A stretch of DNA of 64,000 nt, taken from the NCBI GenBank assembly GCA_028564925.1, contig CM053030.1, forward strand, positions 404,565,603 to 404,629,602, given 5' to 3'. The translations under genes and the position numbers were made by a program. Shown piece after piece: positions 34,490 through 45,515 of the stretch. Position 1 is the stretch's first letter, and each line of letters opens with the position of its first letter. Under the pieces are notes generated by a model. It had not been told where the DNA came from. It did no database searches and saw only the letters and a program-made list of their open reading frames with translations. The stretch is from Lithobates sylvaticus (Eukaryota > Chordata > Amphibia > Anura > Ranidae).

Positions 34490-35979
34490 GCTATAGCCGA
34501 ATGACAGATACAGCACGGACCTGCTTTGCCGGGAGTAGGTTTATTGATGTCCTCCTGTGCCCGAATAGCCTGCGCCCCTCCTGCAGGGTGCGCGTGGCAC
34601 GCTCTGTGATCAGCGAATCTATGAGACTCGCTGGATCAAAGATCGGAGTAAAGGGTTTAACTTGACCCCTTACCACGTGATCAGCTGACAGCTAATCATG
34701 TGGTGTAAACAGAGCCGGTAATCGGCTAAATTTCTCTGCGCACTGACAGCGTGAGGAGAAAAAAAAATAGCCGATCACCCGCGGCTGTGAGAGGGACATC
34801 AGTCCGGATCACGGAGAGCTGCTGCCAGCTCCTCAGTGCCCACCTGTGACCCCTGCCAGTGCCACCTAGCAGTAGACAACAGTGCCACCTACCAGTGCCC
34901 ACCAGTGCCACCCATCAGTGCCCACAGTGCCACCCATCAGTGCCCACAGAGCCATCTATCAGTGCCCACACTCAGTGCCTCATCAACAGTGCTGCACATC
35001 AGTGCCACCTATCAGTGCCCATCATTGCCGCCCATAGGTGCCACCTATCAGTGCCACCTATCAGTGCCATCTATCAGTGGTACCTATCAGTGCCCATCAG
35101 TGACACCCATCAGTGACACCCATCAGTGCCACTCATCAGGGCCCATCAGTGACATCTTATCTGTGCCCATCAGTACCACCTTATCTGTCCCATCAGTGCC
35201 GCCTTATCTGTGCCTATTAGTGCTGCCTTAAGGCCCCTTTCACACTGGGGCGGGGAGCCGCGGTGACGGTAAAGCAGCGCTATATTTAGCGTTGCCTTAC
35301 CGTCGTTTTAGCCGCTGTATTCGGCCGCTCGCGGTGCGGTTTTACCCCCGCGAGCGTCCGAAAAAGGGTTAAAGACCCCCCTGCAGAGCGCCGCCGTAGC
35401 GGCGCTTTGTGGCGGTATTGCGGCTGTATTACCGCGGTTTCCCATTCAAATCAATGGGAAGGAATACACCGCTCCTATACCGCTCCAAAGATGCTGCTAG
35501 CAGGACTTTTTTTGCCGTCCTGCTAGCGCACCGCTCCAGTGTGAAAGCCCGCCGGCTTTCACACTGGAGTGAATGGGGCCGGATTTTTTCAGGCGGTGTA
35601 CAGGCGCTATTTTTAGCGCTGTACCGCATGAAAAACGCACCAGTGTGAAAGGGGCCTTACTGTGCCTATCAGTGCCCATCGGTGCAGCCTATCAGTGCCC
35701 ACCAGAGCAGCCTATCAGTGCCCACCAGTGCCGCCTCATCAGCGCATATCAATGAAGTTGAAATTTTCCATCTTTTTTGTTTGTTTAGAAAAAAATAAAA
35801 ATTGCAGCTGTGATTAAATAGCACCAAAAGAAATCTCTATTTGTGTGAAAAAAATGATAAAAATTGAATTTGGGTATAGTGTTGTATGACCGTGCAATTG
35901 TCATTCAAAGTGCGTCAGCTCTGAAAGCTGAAAATTGGTCTGGGCAGGAGGGGGGTTTGAGTGCCCAGTAAGCAAGTGG
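34490..35979. mobile_element. TTAA-type element with minisatellite, split by a Harbinger-like insert
   Basis: The right end is AGCAAGTGG with TTAA at 35980-35983. The left part (34490-34840) is a GC-rich body containing CACGTGATCAGCTGACAG and a palindromic CGGTAATCGGC...GCCGATCACC segment. The middle (34850-35755) is the CATCAGTGCCACC minisatellite, interrupted at 35232-35656. The left terminus is not securely placed. It is the same family as 32640-33529. Confidence 0.7.
35232..35656. mobile_element. Harbinger-like element, GGCCCCTTTCACACTGG ends
   Basis: The near-identical inverted ends GGCCCCTTTCACACTGG and CCAGTGTGAAAGGGGCC are flanked by TWA (TAA or TTA at 35228-35231, TTA at 35657-35659). 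It sits inside a minisatellite, so the interrupted unit is legible on both sides. The interior is palindromic and rich in GCGCCGC / GCGGCGC. Relatives lie at 9363, 38190 and 57516. Confidence 0.85.
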
Positions 35980-35983
35980 TTAA

Positions 35984-36340
35984 AGATGAACTCTAAGAAT
36001 TCCACAACTTTGATAAATGAAAAGGCACATTATAAGTTAAGTCCAATGAGGAGCATGCCAATTTAATTGACCTTTGATCGTTTTATGGCACTCCCGAAGG
36101 ATACACTCCGGGGCTCTAAAAGGAGAGATGCCTCTTCTGCCTCTGTCTTGGCAAGGTCCTTCTGATCACATCCTTCATTGCAGTGACACTTCAGTACACA
36201 TCCCCTGTGCTTAGTCAGGTGATATAAAACTACCCATGAAAAAGTACAGGGTGTCCATGGTGCATGGTGTCCATTCCAAGGTGTAGCTTTGCAGTAAAAG
36301 ATGATCCAACACCTATTCATTCAGTACACTCTATACTTAA
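35984..36340. other. No gene seen
   Basis: A minus-strand frame of 85 codons (36063-36320) has no recognised domain. The TTAA at 36337-36340 followed by AGTGAACCTGTTCC looks like a TTAA-MITE left end whose partner I cannot place. Confidence 0.35.
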
Positions 36341-36534
36341 AGTGAACCTGTTCCCTCATTATGCACACTAAAGTATTTACAGATTGTGAGCAATAAGAAC
36401 ATTTTGAAACAAGCCCTCATTCACATCTATATCTATAATTATTGTGGAGAAAATCATTTTAAAAGTTACAACACAGACAGTGAGAACAGATTTTGGTAGC
36501 CTGCCAGCCCTCCAACACACAGCAGGAGTTCTAA

Positions 36535-36913
36535 GGCCTCTTTCACATAGGGGGCCATGGGGACTAAAAACAAAAAAAACAAATGGTTAAGCCATGGTTT
36601 TACAACACCTGACTCTCCATATAAAGCCTACAATACAGCCAAAGGAAGATGTTCACATGTCACAGCTGCAATAATTTGTGTTCCAGCTATGGCTAATTTA
36701 ATGTGGTATGTTGAGTTGACAGGTGGCACCGTGCCATTCAAGTCTATGGGCTGCATTTGGGAGTCTCATTGAAAAAAAAAGTGAAAAAATAAATAAATAA
36801 CAGCCATTCAGGAGGCAGCAAGAACGGCCCCTGAACGCCTGACAGCGGCTGCTTAGCTGCATTTTGAAAAGACTCCACCGTGGATGGCTTTTCAGAGAAT
36901 AGACAAGTGTGAA
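36535..36913. mobile_element. Probable Harbinger-like element, degraded
   Basis: TAA precedes GGCCTCTTTCACATAGG, and GTGTGAAC followed by TTAG closes the element. The ends are only partly inverted. The motif ATTCAAGTCTATGGGC and self-complementary GGCCCCTGAACGCCTGACAG sequence fit the family style. It is a weak call. Confidence 0.4.
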
Positions 36914-37806
36914 CTTAGTTGTTAGAAACCAATTGAAACCCAAGTCTGTTTTGTAATGTATGAAAATCTTTAAGACTGAATAGTTTAACATTAAAAGCAG
37001 CTAGATAGATGACTGAGCATGTTTTAAAGCTATGTTAATGCTTGTTATAAGAATGTAAATAATTTATTATCCATAGTCTGGGCACAAGTAGACTTTAGGG
37101 TTACCGCTTTATGATCCATAGAAAATTGAACGGATATGAAGGAGGGGGGGGGGGTGGTGGTGCACCCTAGCGCTCACTGTGTATTGTGGTAAAAGTTCAG
37201 AGCAAGCTTTTTTAACGTTCAGTCTTGCATTTGTTAGAGAATTGTTATTTTTTTCAGATTCCAGGGTTATTACGAACCCATTGTAATTTATGTAAGATTG
37301 ACACACTGTACATTGTTCCTTACTGCATGTCCAATTCTTCAGGGTAAAAATTATCTTTAATAAAATTTACATTAAAAAATAACTTATGCCATAGCCGCTG
37401 GGGTGTTTCCTTATTCCGAATCTTTCCTTCTTCTGCTTTCCTCCCCTTCCTCTCTGACTCTCGTATCCACCTTTGTACTTTTTGTTCCATATGGAGCATT
37501 AGTTACGTAAAATAATCCTACCTTATAAAGAAAGTAAGAGATACCTGCAGCATATCATTTTCTCTGAGAAAGAATACATTAGTATAATGAACGATGCCTC
37601 AATGCTTATCGTTGTGCTTAAACTTTTTTCAGGAAACTGATGTCAAGTTACTCTACCTCCATACTTGTCGTATGTTCTTATATTGTTTTCCATTGTTGTC
37701 TTTTTAGAAGACTCAAACATAGAGTCTAAGACCAATTTTTTGTATATGTTATCCTTCATACAATACGTTTATATGACAACACCCTTGTAACCTGTAACAA
37801 TGCAAC
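36914..37806. other. No gene seen
   Basis: AT-rich spacer with a short G-run at 37141-37155. No coding or repeat-terminal signal. Confidence 0.4.
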
Positions 37807-38189
37807 TACAGTGCCTTGCAAAAAAGTATTCACCCCCCCCCCCCCTTGACTTTTTATGTATTTTGTTATATTACAGCCTTTAGTTAAAAAAATTGAATCT
37901 GAATTATATGTGACGGATCAGAACTCAATAGTCTAAGTTGGTGAAGTAAAATTAGAAAAGTATATACATAAAACTATTTTTCAGAAAAATAAAATGATAA
38001 CTGGCATGTGCGTATGTATTCACCCCCTTTGTTATGATGCCCATAAAAAGCTCTGGTGCAACCAATTATCTTCAGAAGTCACATAATTAGTTAAATGATG
38101 TCCACCTGTGTGCAATCTAAGTGACACATGATCAGTGGCGTCACTAGGGTTGGTGTCACCTGGTGCGGTATAACATGGTGTCACCCCCC

Positions 38190-38356
38190 CCAATAATTTT
38201 TACGGGTGATTTTAACCCTTTTTCAGCCGCTAGTGGGGATTAAAAGCTCCCTGCTAGCGGCCAACTAGCGCAGTGAAATTGACGGTAAAGTGCCGCTAAA
38301 AATGGCGGCACATTACCGCCGACGCACCCACCACCCCGGTGTGAAAGGGGCCTAAC
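38190..38356 (-). repeat. Harbinger-like end fragment inside the hAT
   Basis: CGGTGTGAAAGGGGCCTAA is the terminus of the family at 35232-35656, with GCTAGTGGGG...CCCTGCTAGCGGCC interior sequence. The opposite end is absent. Confidence 0.6.
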
Positions 38357-38410
38357 CGAGGGCTCCAACACCATGAGTGAGTTCATCGCAGCTCTGCCCC
38401 CACACTTTTC

Positions 38411-38502
38411 ATTATCTGCTGTCCCCAGGGACAGATCCGATCCAGAGATCCCACTGTATGGTGATCTCTGGATCGGATCTGTTCCCGGAGACAGCAGATA
38501 AT
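38411..38502. other. Long hairpin, 40-bp arms
   Basis: Arms 38411-38450 and 38463-38502 match at 37 of 40 positions around a 12-base loop (ATTATCTGCTGTCC... paired with ...ACAGCAGATAAT). It lies inside the nested hAT element and probably dates from that element. Confidence 0.85.
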
Positions 38503-39822
38503 GGCATCATAGGCATTGATGATTTGATTTGGATTTTGGAACTGACCTGCTGACACAGTGTGTTGCTTGCTGGACCGGATTGATGGCTGCAGGTAAGATG
38601 GGAAGATGCTGTGACCTGCTGACGACAAGGCGTGTAGCTTGCTGGACCGAATCTGATGGCCGCAGGGAAGATGGCAAGATGCTGCTGTGACCTTCTGCTT
38701 GCTGGATGGATCTGATGTGGGTGTGGGACACTGTCTGTCTACACCTGTGCTGTGGTCTGTGGACACCCCCCCCCCCTTATCAGACCAGCTTAGGGCGGCT
38801 CCGCTCAGCTACCTGGTGACTGCTTGAGACCAGGGTGGGTGGGGTGTGTCACTCAGCTACTGTGCCTATATCTAATATAATATATATGTGTCCTGCCCCC
38901 CCCCGCCCCCCCATCATCATCATCAGACCAGCTCAGGGTGGGGGTGGCTCAGTCAGCTAATATAATATAGTGAGTGTTGTCTGTCTGATAAGAGGGGGGG
39001 GTGCTGCTGGACACAGTTATATTATATTAGATATAATAGGCACAGTAGCTGAGTGAGCTGGTCTGGTGGGGGGGGGGGGGGCGGCTGGACCAGCTATAGT
39101 ACACAATATATAAATATATTATCTATAGATGTGTCTAGCAGACCACTTTGCACCCCCCTATTATACTTGTATAACACAGGTCAGCCAGGGTGCCAGACAC
39201 TGAGAGTCCTCCCTCCTCCCACACCAGCTCTTTGGTGGTGTGTCTGTGTCAGTACCATGGCACCCCCCCCCCACACACACACACACCTCAACCTGGCTGG
39301 GCTTGGACACCAGGACACCTCCCCTCCCCACCTGTTCAAAATTCGGGCGTCTGGAGAGGAGGGGAGCTTCACAGCGTGCAGCTGCCGTGCCGCCCGGGTG
39401 GAGCGGAGATACTATGTAGTGACGTCATCATCCTGTCTGCACTCTGCAGTGTGAGATGTGACAGGCTGGAAGAAGAAGGAAGGAGGACAGCGAGTGACAC
39501 ACACCAGGCGCGGCTGCGGCGCTGGAGCCTGGAGGTGTGTTGTTTCAGCCCAGCAGGCTGCAGGGGAGGGGGGGGGGGTGAAAAAAATAAAAAAAATAAA
39601 CAGTGTTGGTTGTAACATGTGGACGATTTCAAGGGGTAAAAAAAATAAAATAAATACCAGGGCTTTCCTCACCATCAGGAGGGTGTCACCCCTCCAGCGG
39701 TTGTCACCCGGGTGTGGACCGCACCCCCCGCACCCCCCTAGCAACGCCTCTGCACATGATCTGTCATTACATATACACACCTTTTTGAAAGGCCCCAGAG
39801 GCACCACTAACCAAACACTGCT

Positions 39823-40828
39823 ATGAAGACCAAGGAACTCTCCAAACAAGTAAGGAACAATGTTGTTGAGAAGTACAAGTCAGGGTTAGGTTATAAAAAA
39901 ATATCAAAATCTTTGATGATCCCTAGGAGCACCATCAAATCTATCATAACCAAATGGAAAGAACATGGCACAACAGCAAACCTGCCAAAAGACGGCCGCA
40001 CACCAAAACTCACGGACCGGGCAAGGAGGGCATTAATCAGAAAGGCAGAACCTAAGGTAACCCTGGAGGAGCTGCAGAGTTCCACAACAGAGACTGGAGT
40101 ATCTGTACATAGGAAGACAATAAGCCGTATGCTCAATAGAGTTGGGCTTTATGGCAGAGTGGCCAGAAGAAAGCCATTATTTCCAGCAAAAAACAAAATG
40201 GCTTGTTTTGAGTTTGCGAAAAGGCACGTGGGAGGCTCCCAAAATGTATGGAGGAAGGTGCTCTGGTCTGATGAGACTAAAATTTAACTTTTTGGCCATC
40301 AAAGAAAACGCTCTGTCTGGCGCAAGCCCAACACATCACATCACCCAAAGAACACCATCCACAGTTAAACATGGTGGTAGCAGCATCATGCTGTGAGGAT
40401 GTTTTTCAGCAGTCGGGACTGGGAAACTGGTCAGAGTTGAGGGAAAGATGGTTGGTGCTAAATACAGGGATATTCTGGAGCAAAACCTGTAGCACTCTGT
40501 GTGTGATTTGAGGCTAGGACAGAGATTCACATTCCAGCAGGACAATGACCCCAAACACACTGCTAAAGCAACACTTGAGTGGTTTAAGGGGAAACATGTA
40601 AATGTGATGGAATGGCCTAGTCAAAGCCTAGACCTCAATCTAATAGAAAATCTGTGGTCAGACTTAAAGATTGCTGTTCACAAGTGCAAACCATCCAACT
40701 TGAAGGAGCTGGAGCAGTTTTGCAAGGAGGAATGGGCAAAAATTCCAGTGGTAAGATGTGCCAAGCTCATATAGACTTATCCAAAAATACTTGAAGCTGT
40801 GATAACTGCAAAAGGTGGCTCTACATAG
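39823..40828 (+). pseudogene. Tc1-type transposase, broken
   Basis: The frame starts MKTKELSKQVRNNVVEKYKS. It has two paired-like helix-turn-helix regions (about residues 1-60 and 75-120) joined by the AT-hook-like GRTPKLTDRA. The DDE catalytic motifs are recognisable: VLWSDETK, FQQDNDPKH and LNLIENLW (the family usually has NPIENLW). The end TAKGGST is the usual Tc1 C-terminus, and the total of about 335 codons is full length. I see an in-frame TAA directly after SDETKI, a small deletion near 40365 (the VKHGG region), a TGA where WGCFS is expected, a TAG after EQNL, and a TAG after AKLI. It is inactive but moderately young. Confidence 0.93.
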
Positions 40829-41046
40829 TATTGACTTTAGGGGGTGAATAGTTATGCACATTGACTTTTTCTGTTATTTTGTCCTATTTGTTGTCTGCTT
40901 CGCAAAAAAAAAAAAAAACATCAAAGTTGTTGGCATGTTCTGTAAATTAAATGATGCAAATCCTCAAACAATCCATGTTAATTCCAGGTTGTGAAGCAGA
41001 AAAACACGAAAAATGCCAAGGGGGTGAATACTTTTGCAAGGCACTG

Positions 41047-42080
41047 TGTGTCCTGTTTTGCTTTACCTTCCAATAAAACAAGATTGAACTAAAAAATAAC
41101 TTATGTTCTGTTTTTTCAAAAGTATTATTTATATATACAGTATATGTGAATATAAAACCCCACAATTTCTGACAATCCAAGCAACTAGAATTTTTAGATT
41201 ACGATTAACAGCAGCCTCTGTTTTTGTTTCATGACAGATTTACTTTAATACTTGAGAATGCCTTTCACTGGTATTAAAAACAATCCTCTTTGGATCAGAT
41301 CTGGGTCTGATTCAGCATGTAATCTTTTATATCTAGTATAAACTTTTTTTCCTGGAAAAAATAATTAGTCTAAAACATTCATAACTGCAAGTGTCATTTT
41401 ATAAATAAGATGACAGGGCTAAAATTAAAAGCAAATGTATCTACACTACTTAAAGTATAACTTAAATTTTAAATAAAATACTGACCATGACTGTGCCTTT
41501 TCCTGCATCCAGTGCCCCTCAGAAATCTTTATCCTTTTTAGGGGCTTTGGTAAACTGCTGGCTCTGCTACTATGGTGCCCATGATTTCTATTTGCGGTCT
41601 TGTCCCCTATAGTTATACATACTACAGGGTTGATGTAATTTTCTACTTAACACTGCTAACGGCCATTCTTCATGCTGTCTTAGTGAGCTGTACAAAGCAG
41701 AATGTCATCTGGGACGTGTACGCCTCTGCTTCCTGTCCACCTACAAAGGAGAATGTGGAAAGAAGAAGACTAGAGAAGTCATATGACCACAACTTTTTAT
41801 TGTGTTGGGAGTTTTTTAGTTATCATAAACAGTGATCAGAAAGAACAAGCGTGGTATATTTTTAATGATAAAAAAATGGAAGAAATTCCACGAGCCACCA
41901 CTGCCCAGATGCTTAAATTGAATAGATTATCCTAAAGCTGCTAGCGTTAAACACGTCACATATATCGTGCAAAGACAAATTAATAAATTAGATACGCTAC
42001 GCTAAAAAATTATATTAATAATAGCATACACTGATACTATTTTTAATACCTCCAAGTTATTAAATCAAATAGGAAATAAA
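41047..42080. other. No gene seen
   Basis: CTTAAAGTATAACTTAAATT near 41450 resembles a TTAA-MITE left end (TTAAAGTATAACTAAA-type), but no matching right end is visible. The 87-codon frame at 41572-41835 has no recognised domain. Confidence 0.35.
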
Positions 42081-42089
42081 TAAATAAAT

Positions 42090-43020
42090 ATCAGATAAGT
42101 GAATACATAAAATAAATGCCTATGGCATACAATAAAAACTACATTTAAAAGTGCCTGGTGCATAACTGTGCTCAAAAGAAATAAGCGTGAACAAATAATA
42201 CACCAAAAGTACTCCTGTGCTGGTATAAGTGTCACTAATGACCGTGCTGACAAAAGAACAACAATACAGGAAAAATTGGTGGTTCAGGTTATATGACAAA
42301 GTGCTCATTTGCATGTGATTAACATCCAACTGCGTTGCTGATAACGTGATGAAATTCCGTGCAATTCAAATACAATTTAATGTGATCCAAGACGTGATAG
42401 GGTGTCATCACCCAGGTGCCCCCCTTAGGTAATAAACGCTCACCTTGGAGCATACCAATTTGCGATTAAGCTAAGTCAAAGCATGCATGTGAACCACCTC
42501 TGGGCTCTTTGATAGTATCAGGCTCCTGGGTTCCTCAGCATACATTGGAGCGTGAAACTTTGCGATTAAGCTAAGTCAAAGCACGCATGTGAACCACCTC
42601 TGGGCTCTTTGATAGTATCAGGCTCCTGGGTTCCTCAGCATACCTTGGAGCATGCGACTTTGCGATTAAGCTAAGTCAAAGCATGCATGTGAACCACCTC
42701 TGGGCTCTTTGATAGTATCAGTCTCCTGGGTTCCTCAGCATATCCATCCAGGATATATGAAAGGAAAACTCAAAGTTTTAAACAATTTATTAACTAAAGC
42801 AAAAATCCCCTTCTGGGGTACTTACACAGATCGGGTGCTTCAGTGCACCATTCTATGATGAACATAAACAAGGTATACCAAGTTGGTATCGGGATGATAC
42901 AAGCGTCCTCCTTAGCTGACAAGCTGCCTGCCGTGCCATCCTGACTCCTCCCCAACGCGTATCGATACAGGGCTATCGTATCTACTTCAGGGGGAAATAT
43001 ATTTTTTATGATAATTGGAA
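42090..43020 (-). repeat. Unclassified dispersed repeat with ACGCGTTGGGG core and 100-bp triplication
   Basis: On the minus strand the core CGATACGCGTTGGGGAGGAG near 42965 is followed by a body with GTAAGTACCCCAGAAGG, TTAATAAATTGTTTAAAAC and GGATATGCTGAGGAACCC. That brings it into the tandem block at 42443-42745. The layout (GAAACGCG-like core, then an AT-rich part) resembles 7420-8225. The class is unknown. Confidence 0.4.
42443..42745 (-). repeat. Three-copy tandem repeat, exactly 100-bp unit
   Basis: TGCGATTAAGCTAAGTCAAA occurs at 42461, 42561 and 42661. Each copy is followed by GCATGCATGTGAACCACCTC, GATAGTATCAGGCTCC and TGGGTTCCTCAGCATA with only a few substitutions, so the duplication is recent. 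Confidence 0.93.
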
Positions 43021-44065
43021 TTGGAGACATTCACTTGCATGTACAGCTGTAGGTTGGACCTGTAGCTCTTGGGTCCAGGAAAGCACTGGGGATTTTACAC
43101 TAGAAAAATCTTCTAGACTTCCCTGTGTATGAGGCCTAAAGTTTTGCCACATTACATGGTGTATTGAATAAATAACCCCATTGTTAGCCAAAAAGCATTA
43201 ACCAATTAAGCCAAAAAGAAATATGAACTGAGAAGTACAGGTCTAGCTAACATAAGAATTATGGGAGAAAATTTAATTCCTGGTTGATGTAAAACTTGAT
43301 GAACAAAAAGTATTAAATCTGTAAAAACCTGTTAAAAAGAAGACCAAGAGAAGTTCTTAAATGCATACCTTGGGTGCTAGGGTCTAGAAGTTACACTGGG
43401 CTTAAAGCCCAGTGGGCACAGAATGCCCTTGAAGACCATCCCTTCCTCTCCCTGCCACTTTTTTTTATCTCTGTCTAATCATCACAGGTCCTCTTTTTCC
43501 TGTAGTTTTGGGTGGTCCTGAATGCAGCAGGCAACAGAGATAAAGCACAATTCACTGCAGCGTCCTAGAATCAGCTTAGGGCAGCTTGATGACATGCCCC
43601 AGGGGGGCAGGCTGCCCACAAAGCATCAGTCAACACGATGAGGATCAGCCCTGGATTGCTTAGCAGTGTGTCTGCAGGAGACAGCTCCGGTCACAGGGAG
43701 AGTATTGCAGTGAGTGCTGCTGTTTTATTTTTAAGTTGTGTAGGGTTATGGCTCTTTTTTTTTAAGCTGATGTTGGGCTTTCAGTAAATATTGAGCTCTT
43801 AAAAACAGTATATATAGGGAATACCCAGGCATGGGTTGTAGAAAAAAATGTTTAATTATAACAGATTGTAAAGAAAAAATAAATAAATATTAAAATTGAA
43901 ATGATATAGACCTCAAATCACAAACAAGTAAAAGTCTCAAGTTTTAACCTCGTAAATTGTCCAGTATGCTAAGAAAAGTCTGCTAAAGAGTCTCTACCCA
44001 TTACCTTTTCACTGCAGATATAACATGTAGTGTAAGTGTAATTACATTTAAATTCCAATTAAGCC
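43021..44065. other. No gene seen
   Basis: No exon-like frame or element termini. A short perfect palindrome GGGCTTAAAGCCC lies near 43398. Confidence 0.4.
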
Positions 44066-44068
44066 TAA

Positions 44069-45135
44069 TGCCCCGTACACACGTTCGGACTTTGTCAGCC
44101 GGACCTAGTCCAGCGGACAATCCGCCGGACTTTCCAGCGGGGCTTTGCCAGACTTTCTGAGCGTGTGACTTGCCCACACACGCCCGGACTTCTCCGGCGG
44201 ACAATCCGTGGGAAAAAGTCTGCGGCACTTTTGAAAATGAACGGACTTGCCCACACACGGAGCAGTCCGTTCATTTAGAACGTAACTTCAGGTATACGTA
44301 GCTAGCGTAGGCAGTGAATGCCCCGCGCTAGCCCCGTCACCTGCCATGGATTTAAAGGGACTCCCCCCACCGTAAACCGGCGCGGGGGTCCCCCAAATCC
44401 ATCTCAGACCCTTATCGAGCACGCAGCCCGGCAGGCCAGGAAAGGGGTGGGGACGAGCGAGCGCCCCCCCCCTCCTGAGCCGTACCAGGCCGCGTGCCCT
44501 CAACATGGGGGGTGCCCTGGGGAAAGGGGGGGCGTGCGGCCCCCCCACCCCAAAGCACCTTGTCCCCATGTTGATGAGGACAAGGGCCTCTTCCCGACAA
44601 CCCTGGCCGCTGGTTGTCGGGGTCTGCGGGCGGGGGGCTTATCGGAATCTGGGAGCCCCCTTTTGTAAGGGGGCCCCCAGATTCCGGCCCCCCACCCTAT
44701 GTGAATGAGTATGGGGTACGATGTACCCCTACCCATTCACCTAAGGTGTAAAATGTAAAGTAAAAAACACACACTTTTGAAAAAATATTTTATTGCACTG
44801 CTCCGGGGGTCTTCTTCCGTCTTGGGGGTCTTCTCGCCGGACTCCTCCGCCATTTACCTAGCTCTTTTACCGAGCGGAGAAGTCCGGCTACCTTCTTCGT
44901 CGTCGTCGCCGCCGTCGTCTGGGGGTCTCGATCCGCCTTCGGGGGTCTTCCAGGGTCTCTTCTGTTCTTGCCGCGGTCGTCGTTTTCCGCGCCGCCGCCG
45001 ACGTCTTCTTCTTCTTCTTCTTCCGATGTTGACTCGTCGCTCCCTCTGGCCGGAATGCCAGAGCCGTGCTGTGCTGGGACTTATATAGGTACAATGGGAC
45101 AGGGTCACATGCTCATGTCACATGGTGACCCCGCC
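44069..45135. mobile_element. Harbinger-type element, left end and GC-rich body
   Basis: TAA (44066-44068) is followed by TGCCCCGTACACACGTTCGG, the terminal motif shared in form with 1743 and 62039. The next 150 bp repeats CCGGCGGACAATCCG-like motifs. The body (44300-44760) is GC-rich with large self-complementary blocks (GGGCCCCCAGATTCC and GGAATCTGGGAGCCCCC, CAACATGGGG and CCCCATGTTG). A TTC/GCC triplet-rich part follows to 45050. No right terminus is found, so the end given is approximate. The open frames over it, on both strands, are not genes. Confidence 0.6.
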
Positions 45136-45511
45136 CCCTTGTGATGTCACAGTCCTGGAGGATGCTTATTATTTGGAATTTATTCAAGCAACCTCTATGT
45201 TTATAAAGCTGTTTCTAATATGAATGCATTTAGTTAAGCTCTGCTTTCCACTGCTGCAAAGCAGACACCAGTGCTAGTATCCAGAATTTTAACAATAACT
45301 TTTTGTCATTTGGATATTAACTTTTGGCGGTTAATAAGGCTTCACGAAATAAGGTGCAAGAGTATCTGACTAACCCTAAAGTCCTGAGCAGTCCCGGCAA
45401 ACATAGGTCACGCATCAGTGATAACCTATACCATCATATAGGAATGTTACTATCTGTTTAATTATAACTTGAGAACAGGTCCAAATCAGAGGGAAAAAAG
45501 TACTCAAGTAC
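45136..45511. other. No gene seen
   Basis: Spacer without recognisable signal. Confidence 0.35.
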
Positions 45512-45515
45512 TTAA

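Larger units (their letters stand above)
38133..39752. mobile_element. hAT element nested in the Tc1 element
   Basis: The ends CAGTGGCGTCACTAGG and CCTAGCAACGCCTCTG match at 13 of 16 positions as inverted repeats. They are flanked by a perfect 8-bp duplication CACATGAT (38125-38132, 39753-39760). The interior has a Harbinger-like fragment (38190-38356), a 40-bp-arm hairpin (38411-38502), and two to three copies of a TGACCTGCTGAC...TTGCTGGACCG repeat of about 100 bp (38520-38735). Several C/G-runs and an MGSC-less GC-rich right third follow. No hAT transposase is recognisable. Confidence 0.9.
37809..41046 (+). mobile_element. Tc1/mariner element, interrupted by a hAT
   Basis: The left end CAGTGCCTTGCAAAAAAGTA, with a run of C's after ATTCA, and the right end ACTTTTGCAAGGCACTG are inverted repeats. 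The left flank is TA (37807-37808); the right flank reads TG, a changed TA. Without the insert at 38133-39752 and its duplicated 8 bp the element is about 1.6 kb, normal for Tc1-like elements. It carries a broken transposase at 39823-40828. Confidence 0.93.

Noticed and set aside
44288-44736. Overlapping GC-rich frames on both strands with Pro/Gly-rich products
   Set aside because: The sequence is the self-complementary GC-rich body of a Harbinger-type element. High GC removes stops in all frames, and no domain is seen.
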